From a virus: DNA of 26,894 bases. The stretch spans positions 1-26,894 of IMG/VR virus record IMGVR_UViG_3300034280_000269, one strand, 5' to 3'. The notes beneath the pieces are model-generated. The model was not told the DNA's origin and searched no databases. It was given only the letters and a program-made list of their open reading frames with translations. Positions 15,392-23,700 of this stretch are shown piece by piece (within the stretch, counting starts at the first letter, position 1; each line of letters begins with the position of its first letter). The position numbers were made by a program, and so were the translations under genes.

Positions 15392-18094
15392 ATGGCATCA
15401 GCTTTCATCTCTCTCGGTGGTGTTTACTGCGTCATCCCCGATGACAACCTTCTTCTCTTCCTCCAGAAAAACGGCATCCGGCTTGGGTTCAAGTTGGTTG
15501 GTGGGAGGATGTCAGGTTACGGTCATGTCCTGCTGCTGAAGGATGACCTCGATGGGTTGGTCAACCGTGACAACCTTGAATTGAAAATGTCAGATGGTGA
15601 ACGCTCAATCACCATCAACAACCTGATGATTGTGGAAGTGACCGCTTCCAATCCAATCAAGAATCAGAATCAGCTTTATGTTGCCAAGATCGCTGATCAG
15701 CGTCATGTTGCTTTTCAGCATGAAACCAGGTTGACGTTCGACCCGTTTCCTCCTCACGAAAAGTACGACCAGTCCGGTCGAGCAACATCTTGGCTTTCCG
15801 CGCTGGAAGGCTATTGGAACAACAGCAACATCAATTCAGTATGGGCTTCTGTTGAAAAGTCTGAAGCTGATTTCCCGAGCATCATGCTGCGGGATGTTGC
15901 AACCCAGACAACCAATTCTGATTGGAACATGCTGAATGATGTCTTGCAGCTTTCATCACATCAGCTTTACAAGCGTCATGGCTCGGGCAACACATTCAGA
16001 ATTGTTCGTAATGGTTATATCAATCAAGATAATCTGGATTTGTTCGACGAGCATGAAGGCAGGCTGGTTCAACGTAAGTTAAACACGGACATCTACGCTC
16101 CCTATCTTCCAGAAGAATTGCATGTGAAGTATCGGCAATTCAATTCATCATTCTGGAATGATCCGATTGTCTGCACTGAGGCATATTCGGGCTCAGAGAC
16201 ATTCAAACCGGGGATGTCAAAGGATCTGAATGTTTACAATATCTATGACCCGGATCATTCTCGCGCCAGTGATTACCTTATCGAGCTGACAATCCTGGCC
16301 TGCATTCTCAGCAAACTTTACTACGACACCTTCACTGATCTTCATCGCCGTGATGCTGTCTACTTTGGAATCATTCCATTCGAGCCTGATGCCTCTTGCC
16401 ACAGCATCGAGTTCTTCCATGGTTTCATCGGTGGTGAAGCCGGGATGTTCACTGAAGTCAAATCTCTTGACATGTCAAACTACCAGTTCCCGGAGTTTGA
16501 CCGCGAGATTGAAATTTTCATGGAGCAGTTTGACTCGGCAACGACGACAACGACATCTCAGGTTCTTGGTTCACCGCAAGTTTGCGAAGGTGAATGTAAG
16601 TGGCAATGGGATGAAGCATTGCTGCAATGGATTCAGGTTGATGAGATTGGTTACGGTTGTGCAAATGTTGTTTCATCAACATCATCAACCAGTTCAACAT
16701 CAACCCCGAACCCACTGTTTGCTGATTGCTATACCACTCACAGTTCAACGACATCAACCACAACATCTCCAGCTTGTGATTGCTTGCATCCTGATTTCTG
16801 TGGTGAGAATGATGGTGACATCACGATTACTTTCTGTACCAACAATCCTGATGACAACGAACCACCATACTGCTCAACCACGACATGTGATTGCAACACA
16901 ACAACGACCAAGCCATTCATCAGTTGCGCATCAAGACCTGGATGTGATTACGCTGCCTATTACGACTGGTCAAACACTTCATGCAACCCACCAATTGTTT
17001 GGTATCTGACCAATTGGCAATGTGGTGTTGGTGTTGACAACAGAACTCCTGATTACTGTCAGCAAGATTACAACTATTGCTGCTCTGACACTGACCAAGA
17101 CAATGATTGCTTGGTATGTGGGTGTAATGGTTCTTTGCCATCAGAACCCGAGTGTGGTGATACATACCATCTTGGTTGCGCTGGTGACTGCGTGAATGTT
17201 TCGTCCTGCTGCCAGGGTACATGTGTTTGGCTGTGGGTGCCCTGTGAAAATGGTCTTATTCTAATTAGCGGTGATGACAATTGGGGTGGAGAGTTTTGTT
17301 GGTACTTAAAATGTGAGGAATGTTCATCATTCTCTTGTGACCAGAATGACACTGGTGTATGCCGGTGTGTAACTCCTCCATCAGTTGAGACACCTGACCC
17401 ATGCAAGATTTACTACACAACCTGTGAAGGTGATCGTGGGTGTGAACCATGTGAGGATTGCTATACCACAACAACCACACCACCATGGCGATGTGACTAC
17501 TGCATTCGTCGTTCGTCAGATGGATCATTCTGGGATGAGATCATCGTTGATGAATGCGACTCACCGTGTTACTGCGGCATTCCTTCCAGAGATCCTGTTG
17601 GAGGTGGTGATACAGCTAGGGTTGGTTGTCTTGAGTCAACAACTTCAACCAGCACCACAACGTCATCCACAACCACCTCAACAACTGTTGCACCAACTGG
17701 TGCATGTTGTGAATGCCCTGCTGATGGGTGTACCGTTCTCACTGAAGCAAGTTGCACACTTTGCGGTGGAATCTGGCAGGGAGCCGGGACTGTTTGTGAC
17801 GAGTGTTATGGCGATTGTACGGGAACCTGTGTTTACAGTTGCGTGAACAATCAATATGTGCTAGTATCCTCTGACTGTGACGCTGGTGCATTGATTCAGT
17901 GCGAATGCCCTGCTGGGATTGCTGGAACGTACTGTGATGACCCGGCTACACATCCTTGTGCTAGACCGTCAACAACCACCAGCACAACACCAGCACCGGC
18001 GACTACAACAACTACCACAACCACAACAACAACCACTACTACAACAACAACTTCTTCTACAACGACTTCCACGACTAACATTGTTCCAGGATAA
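15392..18094 (+). CDS. 900-residue mucin-like Cys-rich, Thr-rich virion surface protein
   Basis: ATG 15392 follows AAGGA at good spacing. Residues 1 to about 382 form a globular domain with few Cys, which I do not recognise; it may be the virion anchor. From about 383 on, Cys-dense modules alternate with Thr/Ser linkers: SSTSSTSSTST (about 428-438), HSSTTSTTTS (about 450-459), STTSTSTTTSSTTTSTT (about 749-765) and a C-terminal tract at 860-895 with 17 Thr in a row. The module at about 769-805 (GACCECPADGC...CTLCGGIWQGAG) resembles Cys-rich modules of secreted planctomycete proteins. The many Cys suggest disulphides outside the cell, and the Thr/Ser linkers look like O-glycosylation targets. 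The next genes encode sugar-modifying enzymes. No signal peptide is seen, which fits a virion protein. Confidence 0.75.
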   Translation: MASAFISLGGVYCVIPDDNLLLFLQKNGIRLGFKLVGGRMSGYGHVLLLKDDLDGLVNRDNLELKMSDGERSITINNLMIVEVTASNPIKNQNQLYVAKIADQRHVAFQHETRLTFDPFPPHEKYDQSGRATSWLSALEGYWNNSNINSVWASVEKSEADFPSIMLRDVATQTTNSDWNMLNDVLQLSSHQLYKRHGSGNTFRIVRNGYINQDNLDLFDEHEGRLVQRKLNTDIYAPYLPEELHVKYRQFNSSFWNDPIVCTEAYSGSETFKPGMSKDLNVYNIYDPDHSRASDYLIELTILACILSKLYYDTFTDLHRRDAVYFGIIPFEPDASCHSIEFFHGFIGGEAGMFTEVKSLDMSNYQFPEFDREIEIFMEQFDSATTTTTSQVLGSPQVCEGECKWQWDEALLQWIQVDEIGYGCANVVSSTSSTSSTSTPNPLFADCYTTHSSTTSTTTSPACDCLHPDFCGENDGDITITFCTNNPDDNEPPYCSTTTCDCNTTTTKPFISCASRPGCDYAAYYDWSNTSCNPPIVWYLTNWQCGVGVDNRTPDYCQQDYNYCCSDTDQDNDCLVCGCNGSLPSEPECGDTYHLGCAGDCVNVSSCCQGTCVWLWVPCENGLILISGDDNWGGEFCWYLKCEECSSFSCDQNDTGVCRCVTPPSVETPDPCKIYYTTCEGDRGCEPCEDCYTTTTTPPWRCDYCIRRSSDGSFWDEIIVDECDSPCYCGIPSRDPVGGGDTARVGCLESTTSTSTTTSSTTTSTTVAPTGACCECPADGCTVLTEASCTLCGGIWQGAGTVCDECYGDCTGTCVYSCVNNQYVLVSSDCDAGALIQCECPAGIAGTYCDDPATHPCARPSTTTSTTPAPATTTTTTTTTTTTTTTTTSSTTTSTTNIVPG
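17969..18076 (+). repeat. Low-complexity ACN-triplet tract (poly-Thr)
   Basis: An imperfect ACA/ACC/ACT triplet run near the 3' end of the mucin-like gene, encoding residues 860-895. It includes 17 consecutive Thr codons that use ACA, ACC and ACT in irregular order. The mixed synonymous codons suggest selection for the Thr sequence rather than simple recent slippage. Confidence 0.8.
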
Positions 18095-18099
18095 GCCCG

Positions 18100-20139
18100 A
18101 TGAAAAATATCCTCACTGTTGGGATGGCTGTGCATGATGACTTCAAGATGCTCTGGGCTACAGTCCAAGCATTGAAACTTGAAATCCTCAAGTTCAATCT
18201 CCCGGTTGAAATTCTTGTTGTTGACAACGCACCAAACACTGTTGATGGTCGAAAGACCAAGACGTTCATTGAGAACTACGGTGGACCGACTCGTTGCAGG
18301 TATGCTGTTTGCCCTGCTGAATTGTTTGGGACAACACAACCACGACAGACAGTTTTTGAATTGTCTGATACCGAGTGGACCATGTGCATTGATTCGCACA
18401 TTCTGCTTTGGCCGGGTGCATTGCAGCAATTGGTTCAGTGGTTGCAAACAGCTCAGTCAGAACCGTTTGTGGATGACTTGCTGAGTGGCCCAATCATGAT
18501 GGATGAACTCCAGACATCAGCAACACATTTCAATCTGATCTGGGATGCTGAGATGTGGGGTAAGTGGGGAACCGCTTGGTGGGACCGTGTGAGCATGGGT
18601 TACTTCTCGGTTATCCAGCATCCAATCGAAGATGCGATGTGCAAGTTCATTTCTCTTTCTCCAGAGATCACTGATTACAAATTTCCTGCTGATGCAATGC
18701 CAAGAAAGGTGATGTATTACGGGCATGAAAGCCATCTTAATCAGCTTGGGTTCAGGACTGCTGTTGATATGGGCTACCCATTTGAGATCCCGGCAATGGG
18801 TCTTGGTTTGTTCTTGGCACGAACAAAGTCATGGCTCGGGTTTAACAAGAACATGCGAGGATTTGGTGGTGAGGAAGGTTACATTCACACCAAGTACCGG
18901 AATGCAGGGCGACGTTGCATTTGCCTCCCGTGGTTGCGGTGGGTTCACAAGTTCAACGGTCCCGAGGACATCAACTATTCCGTTGATCGTCGCAACAAGG
19001 TTCGGAACTATGTTCTTGGATTCAATGAAGTTGGCTTGCCATTGAAGCCAGTGTTCGATCACTTCATTGCCACCAAACTTCTTCCACAGCAAATTTGGGA
19101 CAGCATCATTATCGACCCTGTTGGTTACAAGGCTGTCAAAACAATTTCACCGAAGGAATCTCTGGAGAAGAAGGGGGCAACACAAGCCAAACTTGAGATG
19201 CCCAATCTCAGTCATTGTTCAATCCAAGACCTGTTTGAATACTTCAAGCAGGAGCCACGGGATTTGGACAAGCATCTTGAAACTCTAAAGACTGTCGCTG
19301 AACAGAGCAGGACTGTTGTTGAATTGACCCACCGGAGGGAATCAAGCGTTGCTTTTCTTGCGGGTGGTCCTGACTTGCTGGTTTCTTACCAGTCAGAGAA
19401 TGACCACGTAGTTGATGCTCTCAGTGGTGTCTTGATGAGAACATCGTTTCCATCAACTGTGTCTTGGACCAAGGTTGGTGTGTTGAACCATACCAATCTG
19501 GACTTCAGCAACTTGCCTGAAAAGTTTGGTGCGCTGTTCATTGACATTGATGGGTTGTCATCGTCACTTGAAAAGTACCTGAATAAACTACACAAGTCAG
19601 TCACAAGGTTCATTGTCATCCATGACACATTTATCTACGGTGACATTGATGCTTCAGCCTCAAAGGGTTTGAACTATGTCATCCGCGCTTTCTGTGAGGA
19701 CAACCCGCAATGGGAACCCGTGTTCTACACATCCAACCAATATGGGATGACCGTTCTTGGGTGCCAGGATCAGGATCGGCCTAAGAAGAAAATCATGGCT
19801 TGGAAAGTCGGCAAAGGTCCTGGGACTGAGCTGAAGAAGATGAACGCTGAGTTGGGCATCAAGCCTGCTGAGAATTGCTCCTGCAATCGTCTTGCTGCTG
19901 AGATGGATTGGCTTGGTGTTGAAGGATGCAAAAGCGAACGGGACAAGTTTGTTCTCGGGCTCAAGCAGAACTCTTTGCAATACAAATGGACTGACTTGAT
20001 GATGGCTGGTATCCGTTCGGCAACCTGCTCATTCGTAACCAAGATCAATCCTTTGGATGTGTATGGTTCGATGGTGGATGAGGCTATCAGAAGGGCTGAA
20101 GAAAATGAGCGACAAGGATCTGGTTCTACAGCGGTGTAA
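18100..20139 (+). CDS. Multidomain protein glycosyltransferase (DxH type) fusion
   Basis: A 679-residue protein starting five bases after the mucin-like gene. Residues 1 to about 300 are a GT-A glycosyltransferase: VGMAVHDDFKMLWATV (about 7-22), VEILVVDNAPN (36-46), a nucleotide-sugar/metal motif IDSH (97-100) and FGGEEGYIHTKYRNAG (about 255-270), followed by CLPWLRWVHKF. A DxH plus GGEx plus VH set is what polypeptide GalNAc-transferases and Skp1-type GlcNAc-transferases show, and both glycosylate protein Ser, Thr or hydroxyproline. Residues about 400-560 look like a Rossmann, methyltransferase-like or second nucleotide-binding domain (GALFIDIDGLSSSL, TRFIVIHDTF). Residues about 572-625 (KGPGTELKKMNAELGI...CSCN...MDWLG) form a small Cys-containing domain often attached to phage and planctomycete glycosyltransferases. 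The likely acceptor is the upstream Thr-rich protein. Confidence 0.75.
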   Translation: MKNILTVGMAVHDDFKMLWATVQALKLEILKFNLPVEILVVDNAPNTVDGRKTKTFIENYGGPTRCRYAVCPAELFGTTQPRQTVFELSDTEWTMCIDSHILLWPGALQQLVQWLQTAQSEPFVDDLLSGPIMMDELQTSATHFNLIWDAEMWGKWGTAWWDRVSMGYFSVIQHPIEDAMCKFISLSPEITDYKFPADAMPRKVMYYGHESHLNQLGFRTAVDMGYPFEIPAMGLGLFLARTKSWLGFNKNMRGFGGEEGYIHTKYRNAGRRCICLPWLRWVHKFNGPEDINYSVDRRNKVRNYVLGFNEVGLPLKPVFDHFIATKLLPQQIWDSIIIDPVGYKAVKTISPKESLEKKGATQAKLEMPNLSHCSIQDLFEYFKQEPRDLDKHLETLKTVAEQSRTVVELTHRRESSVAFLAGGPDLLVSYQSENDHVVDALSGVLMRTSFPSTVSWTKVGVLNHTNLDFSNLPEKFGALFIDIDGLSSSLEKYLNKLHKSVTRFIVIHDTFIYGDIDASASKGLNYVIRAFCEDNPQWEPVFYTSNQYGMTVLGCQDQDRPKKKIMAWKVGKGPGTELKKMNAELGIKPAENCSCNRLAAEMDWLGVEGCKSERDKFVLGLKQNSLQYKWTDLMMAGIRSATCSFVTKINPLDVYGSMVDEAIRRAEENERQGSGSTAV

Positions 20140-20704
20140 GAACATCGGTGGGTGGATGTACGATGAGGAACTTCTTTGGCTGAACAAGACAGCTAATGAA
20201 TGTTCTCTGGTGGTTGAGATTGGCGTGTGGCAAGGTAAAAGCACAACTGCACTTGCATTGGGCTTGCCACAAAATGGCAGGTTGTTCTGCATTGATTCAT
20301 GGCAAGGTTCAGATGATGAACTCCATGCAGCGCATTCAATCATGCAGACCACTGAAGGTCAGAAGTCAGTGTTCCTCAACGCAATGGACAACTTGTTTGA
20401 GTTCATTGTGATGGGCAAGGTTGTTCCAATCTGCATGAAGTCGATTGAAGCATGTCACCTGTTTCAAGACACGTTTGTTGATGACATTGACTTTGTGTTC
20501 ATCGACGGTTCGCATGATTACTTGAACGTCAAGCAGGACATTGCAACTTGGTTCCCGATGACCCATTCAAACAGCATCATCGCTGGTCATGATTACGGTT
20601 CATTCGAGGGAGTCACCAAAGCTGTCAACGAAGAGTTTGGCGGCAAGGTCAAGCGTGGTCCCGGTAGCATTTGGTACGTTGATCGCTCGGAACTCCCATC
20701 ATGA
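20105..20704 (+). CDS. Class I SAM-dependent methyltransferase
   Basis: A 199-residue protein. ATG 20105 is preferred over 20057 because the upstream extension is basic and would overlap the previous gene more deeply; 20105 overlaps it by 35 bases. Motif I is VVEIGVWQGKSTTALALGL (about 36-54), with LFCIDSWQGS (60-69) for motif II and IDFVFIDGSHDYLNVKQDI (about 128-146) for the acidic/His region, followed by IIAGHDY. This matches the Methyltransf_24-like small-molecule or sugar O-methyltransferase group. The stop overlaps the next start (ATGA). I infer that it methylates the glycan made by the flanking transferases. Confidence 0.82.
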   Translation: MSDKDLVLQRCKNIGGWMYDEELLWLNKTANECSLVVEIGVWQGKSTTALALGLPQNGRLFCIDSWQGSDDELHAAHSIMQTTEGQKSVFLNAMDNLFEFIVMGKVVPICMKSIEACHLFQDTFVDDIDFVFIDGSHDYLNVKQDIATWFPMTHSNSIIAGHDYGSFEGVTKAVNEEFGGKVKRGPGSIWYVDRSELPS

Positions 20705-21435
20705 AAATCTCCTGTCTGCTTCCAACTTACAACAGGTTTCCACATGAAGGTCATCTTGTCTGTGAGGCTGTCAATTCATTCCTGAATCAAGGCTACAAAG
20801 ACAAGGAACTGATCGTCTGCAACGATACACCAGGTCAGGAGATTTGGTTTAATCATCCATCAGTCAAGATACTCAACGTACCGGAGCGATTTGAAACTCT
20901 GACCCACAAATTGAGGTTCATGATCGCTCACGCTGATGGTGATGCGTTCTGTCGTTGGGATGACGATGACATTTCTCTCCCTTGGCGGCTTGCTCTTTCT
21001 TCCAGAAACATGGAAGGAAAGGATGAATGGAGATGTGAAAAGCATTTCTATTCTGAGAACAATCACATCAAAAAGATAACCATGTACCCCGGCAACTCGC
21101 ACAACATGAGTATCTGGTCAAGGACTGTTCTTGCAAAGTTTGGTAATGGTTACCCGATGCACTCCCAAGTGATGGGTGACGAGGACCAGACATTTAATCG
21201 TGCATTGGTCCAAATGGGCTACCCGATTAACGGTGAAGAGATTGACCCAAAGATGATTTTCTACATCTATCGTTGGGGAGTTTCATCCAACCATTTGTCA
21301 GCCAACATGAACAAGTGGAAGCAGATTGGTCAGGCTCCAGTTGTCAAAGGTTCGTTCAAGATTGAACCTCAATGGCAGCTCAATTATGTCAAGCAGATGT
21401 CAGACTATCTTCGAGCTGTTGGGTATAGCTTGTGA
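20701..21435 (+). CDS. Family 2 glycosyltransferase
   Basis: A 244-residue GT-A enzyme. MKISCLLPTYNRFPHEGHLV (1-20) is the classic nucleotide-sugar binding start, followed by VNSFLNQGYKDKELIVCND (about 24-42) and the acidic CRWDDDDISLPWR (84-96), the DxD-equivalent metal site. MGDEDQTFNRALVQMG (about 158-173) is a probable catalytic base region. It has no transmembrane helix, so it acts in the cytoplasm. The gene is coupled to the methyltransferase (ATGA) and to the next gene (GTGA). It probably adds a second sugar to the modified protein; the donor sugar cannot be read from the sequence. Confidence 0.85.
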   Translation: MKISCLLPTYNRFPHEGHLVCEAVNSFLNQGYKDKELIVCNDTPGQEIWFNHPSVKILNVPERFETLTHKLRFMIAHADGDAFCRWDDDDISLPWRLALSSRNMEGKDEWRCEKHFYSENNHIKKITMYPGNSHNMSIWSRTVLAKFGNGYPMHSQVMGDEDQTFNRALVQMGYPINGEEIDPKMIFYIYRWGVSSNHLSANMNKWKQIGQAPVVKGSFKIEPQWQLNYVKQMSDYLRAVGYSL

Positions 21436-21677
21436 ACATCATTGAGTTGAATGTGATTCAACGCGCTCCCTGCGATTACAGGGGAGAACCAAAACGACGA
21501 CAGGCTGGATGTTGTGGGTTCCAGCCTGTCGTCACGGTTTTCAATTGTGAGAAGTTTGGCGAAGCTACCGTTATTCCGTTCGAGGATGAACAGCGGGTGA
21601 TGCTTTGCTCAAACTGTTGCTTCAAGCGGAAGGTTGAGTACCAACCACCATCACAACCCGATAGTCCGCAAACGTAG
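21432..21677 (+). CDS. Small Cys-rich (zinc-ribbon-like) protein
   Basis: An 81-residue protein from GTG 21432, which overlaps the previous stop (GTGA). Cys at about 14, 27, 28, 39, 59, 62 and 63 in CDYRG, AGCCG, VFNCEKFGE and CSNCC form a zinc-binding-like pattern. Similar small CxYRG...C...CxxC proteins accompany glycosyltransferase genes in phage and planctomycete contigs, but the function is unknown. The last 56 bases overlap the 3' end of a convergent - strand gene. A strong hairpin lies inside the gene at 21496-21533. Confidence 0.65.
   Translation: MNIIELNVIQRAPCDYRGEPKRRQAGCCGFQPVVTVFNCEKFGEATVIPFEDEQRVMLCSNCCFKRKVEYQPPSQPDSPQT
21496..21533. repeat. 13-bp perfect inverted repeat inside a coding region
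   Basis: GACGACAGGCTGG (21496-21508) and CCAGCCTGTCGTC (21521-21533) are perfect complements around a 12-base loop, followed three bases later by TTTT (21537-21540 in ACGGTTTT). As + strand RNA this resembles an intrinsic terminator or attenuator about 60 bases into the Cys-rich gene. It may limit transcription beyond the glycosylation cassette. Confidence 0.65.
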
Positions 21678-21840
21678 ACAACCGGGCGTTCATCACATCA
21701 ACCGCATAGGTAGCTGCTTCGTCGTAAGTTTCAAAGGTCATTGCATCCGAAGTCCAGTCTTCGGTTACTTGCTCCAGAAACTCAACCTGATACTCGTTTG
21801 CAACCTGTTGCAATTCATTGTTGACCTGTTCAACACTCAT
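21622..21840 (-). CDS. Small hypothetical acidic phage protein
   Basis: A 72-residue protein on the - strand. On that strand AGGAG sits 8 bases before the start, a very good ribosome site. It begins MSVEQVNNELQQV and contains FETYDEAATYAVDVMNAR and ADYRVVMVV. This resembles small phage proteins of the F-x-T-x-E-E/D-A type. It is acidic and probably folds as a small alpha/beta unit. It is the second gene of a - strand pair with the helicase, separated by 88 bases with three hairpins, and its end overlaps the convergent Cys-rich gene. Confidence 0.65.
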   Translation of the reverse strand: MSVEQVNNELQQVANEYQVEFLEQVTEDWTSDAMTFETYDEAATYAVDVMNARLSTFADYRVVMVVGTQPSA

Positions 21841-21885
21841 CTCAAATCTCCTGTCTAAAAGTGACGGTAGCTGCCATCGTCAGAC

Positions 21886-21903
21886 CACCCGCACTACCGG
21901 GTG
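21886..21903 (-). repeat. Perfect 6-bp hairpin between the two - strand genes
   Basis: CACCCG (21886-21891) and CGGGTG (21898-21903) flank a 6-base loop. With the UUCG hairpin next to it and a weaker imperfect stem at about 21863-21881, it forms a structured spacer that could set the ratio of helicase to small-protein mRNA. Confidence 0.5.
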
Positions 21904-21906
21904 ATG

Positions 21907-21922
21907 ACACCCCGAAGGGTGT
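21907..21922 (-). terminator. C(UUCG)G tetraloop hairpin after the helicase gene
   Basis: Read on the - strand, ACACCC-UUCG-GGGUGU is a 6-bp stem closed by the exceptionally stable UUCG tetraloop, starting 6 bases after the helicase stop codon. No U-run follows on that strand. It may be a partial terminator, an RNA-processing site or a 3' end stabiliser, since the next gene on this strand begins only 67 bases further on. Confidence 0.45.
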
Positions 21923-21928
21923 TTCGGC

Positions 21929-23479
21929 TTAGTTGAACTCGGGTTCCATTTCCTTTGCTTCGCTGACCAGAATCAGTCGATGCTTGCTGCGAGTCTCAGC
22001 AACGTAGATCAGGTTCAATTCCTGCTGCTTCTCCCAAGGCTTCTTTGCCATCGGGTGAGGCATCTTCTCGCGTCCAAGGATGAACACGTTGTCCGACTCC
22101 AAACCCTTTGCCTTGTGAACTGTTGACAGTGTAACAGACTTGTCAGCGGTCAGCTTGCTGCTGAACAGGCTGTCAATCCGATCAACCAGCTTGGTCACCG
22201 TATCAAGCCCACCAGTCAGGTAGACGAGCGATTGGTACTTCTCTGCCAGAAGTTGCAACTGCTTGTCAGGGAAGGTGTAGGCTTTGTTGATGCGAGCCTC
22301 TTCTTCACCACGCCAAGTCTTGAGGGTTTCCACCAAGGTCTTGATCTTGTCGTCAGTGTCCAACTTCTTGACCAAGCTGATGAGGTTTGCCCCGTAGTCA
22401 CGACCAAGAATCCGGCAGGGTGTGCCATTGCGAATCAGGCGGAAAGCTGCTGCACAAAGGTTGGCATTGACCCGGCTGATAACCATGTCACCAATCTTGG
22501 CTTGGGCTGTCAGGTCATCAGCTTCACTGTGTTCGATGATACCTTCCTCTGCGATGTCTGCTGCCTTGATGTCAGCAACATACTTGTTGACGTTGACGAC
22601 ATGAGACTTGGGGCAACGCCAAGTGGTTGTCAGCGTCAACTTCTTGACACCAACCTTGGTTGCACTCAGGTATTCTTCCATGCGTTCCATTGACTTGACA
22701 TCAGCTCCACGAAACCCGTAGATGCTCTGGAATGAGTCACCGATCAGAATCAAACGCTTTGCCATCTTCAGGACCATCTGTTGCTGTGAGCAATTCAAAT
22801 CCTGGCACTCATCCACGATCATCAGGTCAAACTTGTCGTAGTTCAATTCCATGACATTGGGCAACCAGATCATGTCATCGAAGCTGATCCAGTTCACCTT
22901 GCCCTTGACCAGCTTGAGTGACTTCTCCATCACTTGCTTGACCAAGTTGAACACCTGTGGCTTGTTGCCGTTGACATCAACATCATTCTCGTTGATGACC
23001 ATCTCCAACTCTTCGTCAGACCAACCAATCAGGTTGTTCTTGAGGATGGCAACGATCTTCTCAACCACCATGCTATCCCGGTAATCTTCCTTGGACATGC
23101 TGGTTCCCTTTGCATAGCCAAGCAGGTCACGAACCATGTAGCGAGTGGTTTCACTCCCGGCTTGAATCCGATAACCGTTCTTGGCGAGGATGCTGTAGCC
23201 CAAGCCATGCAGGGTCTTGGCAGTCACACCGCTTGGAACCTTCTGCTCCAGCTCCAATTGGATCGACTTGTTGAATGCGACGAAGATGATTTCATCAGGC
23301 TTGCCACCTGCTGCCATCTCGTCCCAGATTGCCTGTTGTTCATCAGTGCCTTTGAACTTGGGCTTGTTGCCGAACATCAGGTTCAGACCGGCAATCATGG
23401 TGCTGGTCTTGCCAGTCCCAGCGCGGGCTTCAACGATAATGTGCGACTGAGTGTTCTTCTTCTTGATCTTGTACGCCAT
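21929..23479 (-). CDS. UvrD/Rep-type superfamily 1 DNA helicase
   Basis: A 516-residue protein from ATG 23479, chosen because a GGAG ribosome site lies upstream on this strand; extension to 23614 would add 45 residues unlike the family. All SF1 motifs are visible: Walker A ARAGTGKTS (18-26), FVAFNKS (66-72), TLHGLGYSIL (89-98), Walker B DECQDLN (223-229), IGDSFQSIYGFRGAD (246-260), TTTWRCP (284-290), STVHKAKGLESDN (452-464) and IYVAETRSKHRLILV (491-505). It should unwind DNA 3' to 5' using ATP in replication, repair or recombination. It is shorter than UvrD, as expected for compact phage versions. It is transcribed away from the recombination operon. Confidence 0.92.
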   Translation of the reverse strand: MAYKIKKKNTQSHIIVEARAGTGKTSTMIAGLNLMFGNKPKFKGTDEQQAIWDEMAAGGKPDEIIFVAFNKSIQLELEQKVPSGVTAKTLHGLGYSILAKNGYRIQAGSETTRYMVRDLLGYAKGTSMSKEDYRDSMVVEKIVAILKNNLIGWSDEELEMVINENDVDVNGNKPQVFNLVKQVMEKSLKLVKGKVNWISFDDMIWLPNVMELNYDKFDLMIVDECQDLNCSQQQMVLKMAKRLILIGDSFQSIYGFRGADVKSMERMEEYLSATKVGVKKLTLTTTWRCPKSHVVNVNKYVADIKAADIAEEGIIEHSEADDLTAQAKIGDMVISRVNANLCAAAFRLIRNGTPCRILGRDYGANLISLVKKLDTDDKIKTLVETLKTWRGEEEARINKAYTFPDKQLQLLAEKYQSLVYLTGGLDTVTKLVDRIDSLFSSKLTADKSVTLSTVHKAKGLESDNVFILGREKMPHPMAKKPWEKQQELNLIYVAETRSKHRLILVSEAKEMEPEFN

Positions 23480-23541
23480 GACTATTCTCCAGAAAGGAAA
23501 CTCGAATTGAAACTTGCAGCGTTTGCTGCTCACAGGAGACG

Positions 23542-23569
23542 ATTCTACAGTTGATTGATATACATACAA
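23542..23569 (-). promoter_or_regulatory. Weak candidate promoter for the helicase gene
   Basis: On the - strand TTGTAT (23569-23564) and TAGAAT (23547-23542, 5 of 6 matches to the -10 consensus) are 16 bases apart, with the helicase start about 60 bases downstream. The -35 match is poor. Confidence 0.3.
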
Positions 23570-23634
23570 GCCTAATCGGTAGGATTCTGGAAAAAACTTC
23601 AAAAAATTTTCCAAACCCCCAGTTTCTCAAGGAA

Positions 23635-23663
23635 TTGACGGGAAAAGTCGAAACTGTTACCAT
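23635..23663 (+). promoter_or_regulatory. Sigma70-like promoter for the DNA-metabolism operon
   Basis: TTGACG (23635-23640), a 17-base spacer and TACCAT (23658-23663), followed by AGGAG (23688-23692) and ATG 23701. It lies in the 221-base divergent spacer with the helicase, whose remaining bases show no gene. It fits an early promoter for genes 23701 onward. Confidence 0.5.
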
Positions 23664-23700
23664 AGATAGGTCGTAAAGGTAACCACTAGGAGAATCACAA

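Noticed and set aside
18001-18447. Long Val-rich - strand frame opposite the poly-Thr tract
   Set aside because: The poly-Val is the antisense of ACN Thr codons, so it is an artefact of low complexity.
23480-23614. 45-residue N-terminal extension of the helicase from ATG 23614
   Set aside because: The extra residues do not resemble the family, the motif spacing fits the start at 23479, and only that start has a good ribosome site.
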